NCBI GenBank assembly: GCA_016285215.1
Contig: JAEEQI010000036.1
Span: forward strand, 1-16,861
Length of the DNA: 16,861 bases
Origin: Bacteroidales bacterium
Lineage (GTDB): Bacteria > Bacteroidota > Bacteroidia > Bacteroidales > UBA932
Direction: 5' to 3'
Shown piece by piece: positions 12,904 to 16,861 of the stretch (position 1 is the stretch's first letter; every line of letters begins with the position of its first letter). The position numbers and the translations under genes were made by a program. A model generated the notes under the pieces. The model saw nothing but the letters and a program-made list of their open reading frames with translations, ran no database searches and was not told where the DNA came from.

Positions 12904-13577
12904 TTCCTTCTGTTCCCCAGGGAAATATAGTAGAGAAGGGTGGCCAGGGAGCCCAGGGCTGCAATGACGTACGTGTATGCGGCCCACTTGAGGGCGTCCT
13001 GTGCCATGGGCTTGGTTTCGTAGCCAACGATGCCGGCATTCTCCAGCCATGCCACGGCGCGGGTGCTGGCATTGATCTCCACCGGCAGGGTGATAAAGCT
13101 GAACAGGGTGGTAAGGGCAAACAGGCCGATTCCCAGCCACAGCAGAGACGGCATCACGTTGATGAGCAGCACCCCAGCCAGCAGCACCCAGGAAACGATA
13201 TTGCTGGAGAAGGACACCACCGGAACCAGGGCCGAACGCATCTTGAGGGGAGCATACCCCGTGGCGTGCTGCACCACGTGCCCACATTCGTGGGCGGCCA
13301 CGGCGGCGGAGGCCACGGAACGGCCATAATACACGCCTTCGCTCAGGTTGACGGTTTTGGTGGTGGGGTCGTAATGGTCCGAGAGTTTACCGGCAATGGA
13401 GACAATCTTGACGTCCCGGATGCCGTGCGCGGCCAGCATTCGGCTGGCTACTTCGGCCCCTGTGAGGCCCACCGGTATTTCTGCGTATTTATCAAAGCGG
13501 CGCTGAAGCATAGTCTGAACCAACTGGCTCAAAATCATCACCGCAATGAGGATAATCCAAATCATTGTAGGGGACAT
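12900..13577 (-). CDS. Membrane zinc metallopeptidase, YugP family
   Basis: The product is 225 residues from ATG 13577 (MSPTMIWIILIAVMILSQ). It has an N-terminal membrane segment, a zinc-peptidase motif AAHECGHVVQHATGY (H96, E97, H100), and two to three further membrane segments (about 115-165 and near the C-terminus). This matches the YugP/DUF zinc-metallopeptidase family in both length and motif order. Its natural substrate is unknown. A longer frame starting at a TTG at 13643 exists, but it would begin upstream of the likely promoter (13631-13638), so I chose the internal ATG. It is monocistronic and divergent from alr. Confidence 0.88.
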   Translation of the reverse strand: MSPTMIWIILIAVMILSQLVQTMLQRRFDKYAEIPVGLTGAEVASRMLAAHGIRDVKIVSIAGKLSDHYDPTTKTVNLSEGVYYGRSVASAAVAAHECGHVVQHATGYAPLKMRSALVPVVSFSSNIVSWVLLAGVLLINVMPSLLWLGIGLFALTTLFSFITLPVEINASTRAVAWLENAGIVGYETKPMAQDALKWAAYTYVIAALGSLATLLYYISLGNRRN

Positions 13578-13630
13578 ATCTTTACTTTTTAAAGGTTCAA
13601 AAACCCTTCTCTCAAATATCGCTCCTAATG

Positions 13631-13638
13631 CAAAAATA
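13631..13638 (-). promoter_or_regulatory. -7 element of the YugP-family gene
   Basis: The minus strand reads TATTTTTG, an exact TAnnTTTG match, 53 bp before the chosen ATG. This placement argues against the longer upstream start. Confidence 0.5.
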
Positions 13639-13673
13639 AACAATTTTTATGACTATATGTCAGTCCAAAGTGT

Positions 13674-13681
13674 TAAATTTG
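13674..13681 (+). promoter_or_regulatory. -7 element of alr, possible leaderless start
   Basis: TAAATTTG ends 5 nt before the A of the alr ATG (context TAAATTTGCAGTATG), nearly identical to the tadA context. No Shine-Dalgarno sequence is possible if transcription starts at the usual distance. Confidence 0.55.
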
Positions 13682-13685
13682 CAGT

Positions 13686-14786
13686 ATGATTGAGGACGAT
13701 TTCTCCCGTTTGGAGCTTAATCTGAAGGCTGCCACGGAGAATTTCAGATACTTCCGCACTATGCTGGACCCTCAGACCAAACTGCTGGTTTTGGTCAAGG
13801 CCAACGCATACGGTCACGGCGGGGTAGAGTTCGCCGCTATGATGCAGCGCGCCGGAGCAGATTACCTGGCCGTAGCCTACCCTGTAGAGGGTTTGGAACT
13901 GCGCCGCAACGGTATCTCCCTGCCCATTCTGGTCCTCACCGCCGGAACGGATTTCTATCCGGAAATCATAGAGACCCGAATGGAACCTTCCATCCCCAAT
14001 CTGTACTCCCTCCAGAAACTGGTTTCCGTCTTAAAGGAAAAAGGCCTCAAGGACTACCCCATCCACATCAAGCTGGATACCGGTATGCACCGCCTGGGCT
14101 TTATGGGAGACGAGATTCCGGCCCTCATCGACTTCCTCAAACAAAGCCCCGAGGTTCGTGTCAAAGGCCTCTTTTCGCACCTCTGCGTGGCCGATGAACC
14201 CGAGCAGGACGCCTTCACCCATGCCCAGCTGGACCTCTTTGAACAGCGCACCAAGCAAGTGGCCGATGGCATAGGCTATATGCCCATGCGGCACATCCTC
14301 AATTCGGCCGGTATCGAAAGGTTCAACCAGTACCAGTACGATATGGTCCGCCTGGGGATCGGCATCTACGGCATCAGCGCCCTCCCCGGAGTAAAGCTCG
14401 CCCCCGTCGCTTCCCTGAAGGTAAAGATCCTGCAAATCAAAACGCTGACATCCGGAGATACAGTAGGTTATGGCCGATGGGGCCAGGCCAAGGAAGGAAC
14501 CGTCATAGCCACCATCCCGGTAGGCTACGCCGACGGCATAGACCGCCACCTGGGCCGGGGCGCCGCCTCCTTCTCCCTCAACGGTCACCGGGTCCCCACC
14601 ATAGGCAACATCTGTATGGATATGTGTATGCTGGACGTAACCGGCGTGCCCTGCGCCGTGGGTGACACCGTCACCGTCTTCGGAGAAGACCCCACCGTCA
14701 GCGAACTCGCCCAAATCCTGGGCACCATCCCTTACGAAATCCTCGCCTCCGTCCCCCGCCGCATCCACCGGGTTGTCACCCGGTGA
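13686..14786 (+). CDS. alr: Alanine racemase
   Basis: The 366-residue enzyme makes D-alanine for peptidoglycan in a PLP-dependent reaction. The PLP lysine is K38 in LVLVKANAYGHGG. Other signatures are IKLDTGMHRLGF, SHLCVADEP, HILNSAG, MVRLGIGIYG, the catalytic-tyrosine segment TVGYGRW near residue 260, IPVGYADGIDRHLGRG and GNICMDMCMLDV. Length is normal for a stand-alone racemase; in many Bacteroidales Alr is fused to a MurF domain, and no such fusion is present. It is monocistronic. A hairpin spans its stop codon, and a terminator follows about 90 bp downstream. Confidence 0.96.
   Translation: MIEDDFSRLELNLKAATENFRYFRTMLDPQTKLLVLVKANAYGHGGVEFAAMMQRAGADYLAVAYPVEGLELRRNGISLPILVLTAGTDFYPEIIETRMEPSIPNLYSLQKLVSVLKEKGLKDYPIHIKLDTGMHRLGFMGDEIPALIDFLKQSPEVRVKGLFSHLCVADEPEQDAFTHAQLDLFEQRTKQVADGIGYMPMRHILNSAGIERFNQYQYDMVRLGIGIYGISALPGVKLAPVASLKVKILQIKTLTSGDTVGYGRWGQAKEGTVIATIPVGYADGIDRHLGRGAASFSLNGHRVPTIGNICMDMCMLDVTGVPCAVGDTVTVFGEDPTVSELAQILGTIPYEILASVPRRIHRVVTR
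14766..14785 (+). repeat. Stem-loop across the alr stop codon
   Basis: CACCGGGT (14766-14773) pairs perfectly with ACCCGGTG (14778-14785) around TGTC, covering two bases of the TGA. No T-run follows, so it is more likely to stabilise the mRNA 3' end or be part of the adjoining hairpin cluster than to terminate transcription. Confidence 0.5.
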
Positions 14787-14791
14787 ATGAA

Positions 14792-14852
14792 GAGTCTTCG
14801 ACTCATTGAGGGGAGAGACCCCTCAAACTCCCCCCTCGTCGCTTCGCGCCGG
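14792..14852 (-). repeat. GAA-triloop dispersed element, copy behind alr
   Basis: On the minus strand this begins CCGGCGCGAAGCGACGAGG and ends in GAGTC-GAA-GACTC. It is the diverged partner of 12084-12143. It also contains the hairpin TGAGGGG-AGAGA-CCCCTCA (14807-14825) and the mini-hairpin GCGAAGC (complement at 14841-14847). Confidence 0.65.
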
Positions 14853-14864
14853 AAAGGTTAATCC

Positions 14865-14910
14865 GGAGGAAATTGGTTTTTCGGGTCCCGTCCCGAAAAA
14901 TAATTTCCGG
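14865..14910. terminator. Bidirectional terminator between alr and the WG-repeat gene
   Basis: TTTTTCGGG (14877-14885) pairs perfectly with CCCGAAAAA (14892-14900), and GGAAATT/AATTTCC extends the stem beyond a small internal loop. It lies between two convergent genes. Poly-A and poly-T flanks in the stem allow function on both strands, although the T-tracts lie within the stem rather than after it. The left half is a dispersed 29 bp repeat also found at 11644-11672. Confidence 0.6.
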
Positions 14911-14917
14911 AGGATGG

Positions 14918-16432
14918 TTATCTCTTGTAAGAGAACTGGCGGCCGTCGGGGAGGGTGAAGGTGATCTCATCTATGTCTACCACATCTCCACGGATGGAGA
15001 GCTTTGCGCCGGCAACAGCCTCTTCCTTGATGCTGTCGTAGGCCTCCTTGAAGGCGGGGGCGTCGGCAATGGGAACACGCAGTTCGATTCTGTGCCAGAA
15101 GATGGGAACCCCCGCTCCTTCCGGGAATCTCTCGTGTTTGATGATAGCCTTGGGAACCAGTGTAAAGCATTCATTTTCGGCATCGTACTTCCCATAGATA
15201 TCCATTTGCAGGCGCGTCCATTTGAAGTAGGCCTCCTTCAAGTCTCCCAGCTGCTTTTCCAGATAGGCGGCCTGGAGGGCGGGGCTGGCCATACGGGCCT
15301 CATAATCGGCCTGCTTCTCAAATTCCCCCTTGACGGTATATTCCACCACCGAATCAATGTACCAGTGACTGTAGCAAATCTTAGGAAGAAGGGTATATGC
15401 CCCCCGGACGCCCGTGTACACATCGCCATCCAGCTGGGGATAGATGCACGGGATGAGTTCCTGATCGTGCGTATCCAGCACGCCCCACTTGCCATCCTTG
15501 CAAACGATGATGGATGCGGGATCATAAAAGGCGTCTTCCACCGGGCCGATCTTGTCGTACGGAAGCGTGACGGGTTGCATCTCCCGGTCCATAAGAAGCC
15601 ATTTGTCTCCGGAAAGTAACCAGATCCGATTGCCGCGCGAAAGCATATTATCATAGCGGAACACCTCATTGCCGGACCAATCATAAATCACATTTTCCCA
15701 CCACTGGGTAAAGTCTCCGCCGTTACCTTCCCTGAGGATATTATCCGTTTTTAAATGGGAAATCCGATTCACAACACATTCCTCACTTAGGATATCCAAA
15801 AAATTCAGATAAATATCGAAATACCTGTATTTTTCGTTTCTCCCCCAAGGGCCATAGGCTCTGTACAAACCAAAACGGTTGGACAACTGCTCCACCGGGA
15901 ACAGGCACACCTGCTCGAGCTGGCCCTCCACTATCCGATAAATACCCACGCGGGTACGCGAAAAAGAGCGCTTTGAGCCGTCCGGCCATATCCACTCGTG
16001 TCCTTCCATCCACAGGCAGCCGTTAAAGCGCTCCGGACATCCGGCCATCGGCCCTTTCTGGGAATCCATAAAAATCATCCGTTCCCACTCAAAAGTACCC
16101 GCCGGAATCCTGAACTTTTCGTTTTTCCTTTCTTTCTGATAATAGCTGATCTCCTTACTTGTAGCGGGCGCAATGATCCATTTTCTTGCTGCCGCATCCC
16201 ACAAACAAGGGCCATCTTCCCCTCTCAAATTCTTTCCCTGACGGATTTCATAGTTTCCATAGGTTAACACCTCGCTGTCCTTGGCCCGCTGCTTGTCGTA
16301 CATCTCTTTCCAAGGGGCCATCATTTCATTGAAAGCCTCGCTGGCCGAAGAATAATGCTTGGTCTGTCTCTGCGCCCCCAGCGGCAGGCACAGTATCAGC
16401 GACAGCGTAAAAAGAAGAAGATTCCGTTTCAT
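14918..16432 (-). CDS. Secreted WG-repeat protein of unknown function
   Basis: The 504-residue protein has a signal peptide (MKRNLLLFTLSLILCLPLGA, cleavage near 20). It carries at least one WG repeat (CKDGKWGVLDTHDQELIPCI, about 311-330) and weaker related units before it. A C-terminal domain (about 366-504) opens with VKGEFEKQADYEAR, a phrase I associate with many secreted Bacteroidales proteins, and ends DGRQFSYKR. WG repeats form beta-propeller-like or beta-sheet arrays; no enzymatic motif is seen. The protein is probably periplasmic or surface-exposed. The gene has its own TATATTTG promoter element and stands alone between two terminators. It shares the general style of the secreted protein at 2224-3243 but is not clearly homologous. 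Confidence 0.8.
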   Translation of the reverse strand: MKRNLLLFTLSLILCLPLGAQRQTKHYSSASEAFNEMMAPWKEMYDKQRAKDSEVLTYGNYEIRQGKNLRGEDGPCLWDAAARKWIIAPATSKEISYYQKERKNEKFRIPAGTFEWERMIFMDSQKGPMAGCPERFNGCLWMEGHEWIWPDGSKRSFSRTRVGIYRIVEGQLEQVCLFPVEQLSNRFGLYRAYGPWGRNEKYRYFDIYLNFLDILSEECVVNRISHLKTDNILREGNGGDFTQWWENVIYDWSGNEVFRYDNMLSRGNRIWLLSGDKWLLMDREMQPVTLPYDKIGPVEDAFYDPASIIVCKDGKWGVLDTHDQELIPCIYPQLDGDVYTGVRGAYTLLPKICYSHWYIDSVVEYTVKGEFEKQADYEARMASPALQAAYLEKQLGDLKEAYFKWTRLQMDIYGKYDAENECFTLVPKAIIKHERFPEGAGVPIFWHRIELRVPIADAPAFKEAYDSIKEEAVAGAKLSIRGDVVDIDEITFTLPDGRQFSYKR

Positions 16433-16451
16433 AATCCATTGGTTATCGGTA

Positions 16452-16459
16452 CAAATATA
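16452..16459 (-). promoter_or_regulatory. -7 element of the WG-repeat gene
   Basis: The minus strand reads TATATTTG, an exact TAnnTTTG match, 19 bp before the ATG. Its first four bases lie in the distal arm of the RNase G/E terminator. Confidence 0.55.
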
Positions 16460-16506
16460 ACGAAAAAGGAGATAAGCTACTCGAGCTTATCTCCTTTTTC
16501 GTTATA
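16456..16506 (-). terminator. Strong hairpin terminator of the RNase G/E gene, containing its stop codon
   Basis: Arms 16456-16478 and 16484-16506 are perfect reverse complements of 23 bp around a 5-nt loop. On the minus strand the 3' arm includes TCTCCTTTTTCG. The gene's TAG stop (16479-16477) lies at the loop-to-arm junction, so the 5' arm encodes the last eight or so residues. Confidence 0.75.
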
Positions 16507-16861
16507 CATTTCATTTTGCAGGACCGTGAAATCGGTCACTTCCTGAAGGTCCAGTTTTACCTTGTAGCGCTTGCGCCAGCGGGTAATGTAGGAATTGAAC
16601 AGCCCTCGTTTGAGATACGCTCCCAGGATGGGGCTAGTCTTGAGTGTGATGGTCCGGACTCCTTTTTCAATGACGTAGAAGGCAATCTTGCGCTCTATTT
16701 CTTCGTCTATTACCACACTGGAGTGGATCTTTCCGGTACCGTGGCACACGGGACACTGCTCGGAAGTATTGATTTCCGTAACCGGCCTTATGCGCTGACG
16801 GGTAATCTGCATTAACCCGAACTTGGTGAGCGGAAGCACGTTGTGCTTGGCTCTGTCGGCC
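16477..16861 (-). CDS. rng: Ribonuclease G/E family, C-terminal part (truncated by window edge)
   Basis: The 5' end lies outside the window; the visible frame gives the last 127 residues. It begins ADRAKHNVLPLTKFGLMQIT, the hallmark end of the RNase E/G catalytic core (DRAKHxVLPxTKFGLMQITRQR). A CPVCHGTG motif follows, providing the zinc-link cysteines that join subunits, and then the small C-terminal domain. The short tail after the CPxC motif, lacking a long disordered scaffold, fits RNase G-type enzymes of Bacteroidota. These endonucleases process rRNA and decay mRNA in the cytosol. The stop codon lies inside the terminator hairpin. Confidence 0.93.
   Translation of the reverse strand, partial: ADRAKHNVLPLTKFGLMQITRQRIRPVTEINTSEQCPVCHGTGKIHSSVVIDEEIERKIAFYVIEKGVRTITLKTSPILGAYLKRGLFNSYITRWRKRYKVKLDLQEVTDFTVLQNEMYNEKGDKLE

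Noticed and set aside
13578..13643. N-terminal extension of the YugP-family protein from a TTG
   Set aside because: The extension would start upstream of the likely promoter at 13631-13638, and the family's usual N-terminal membrane helix begins just after ATG 13577.

Overview
The window looks like a chromosomal segment of a member of Bacteroidota, most likely order Bacteroidales. The evidence is the set of core genes, the weak or absent Shine-Dalgarno sequences at most starts, and repeated copies of the Bacteroidetes -7 promoter element TAnnTTTG in front of transcription units. The gene families resemble those of GC-rich gut Bacteroidales; I cannot name a genus.

Positions 1-10,785 are almost entirely minus strand. 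A nine-gene unit reads leftward from a promoter near 10,780: engB, prs, an 80-residue membrane protein, a YegS-like lipid kinase, a membrane-anchored PHP phosphoesterase, an EptA-like phosphoethanolamine transferase, der, nadE and a secreted protein of unknown function. Its neighbours overlap or lie within 6 bp of each other, and it ends at a hairpin terminator at 2183-2210. A second unit follows: xseA, xseB and the 5' part of glgB, which runs off the left edge. Two ribosome-assembly GTPases (EngB, Der) therefore share a transcript with PRPP and NAD synthesis and with three genes that plausibly act on envelope lipids.

Positions 10,800-13,680 contain plus-strand tadA, a 0.85 kb non-coding mosaic (11,349-12,195), a minus-strand tRNA-Gln(TTG), a plus-strand DJ-1/PfpI gene and a convergent YugP-type membrane zinc protease. 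Positions 13,680-16,861 contain alr (plus), a secreted WG-repeat protein (minus) and the 3' part of an RNase G/E gene (minus) that enters from the right edge.

The most unusual part is the non-coding DNA. It holds four regularly spaced inverted repeats (11,687-11,866), a near-perfect 66 bp duplication packed with mini-hairpins, several copies of the tRNA-Gln 3' end, and a dispersed element built from hairpins with GAA/TTC triloops. A diverged copy of that element sits behind alr. No transposase, integrase or CRISPR-associated gene is present. Other points of interest are a secreted protein whose C-terminus resembles polymorphic toxin type 44 domains, an EptA-like enzyme without the cysteines flanking its catalytic threonine, and tadA and alr promoters placed so that the mRNAs may be leaderless.
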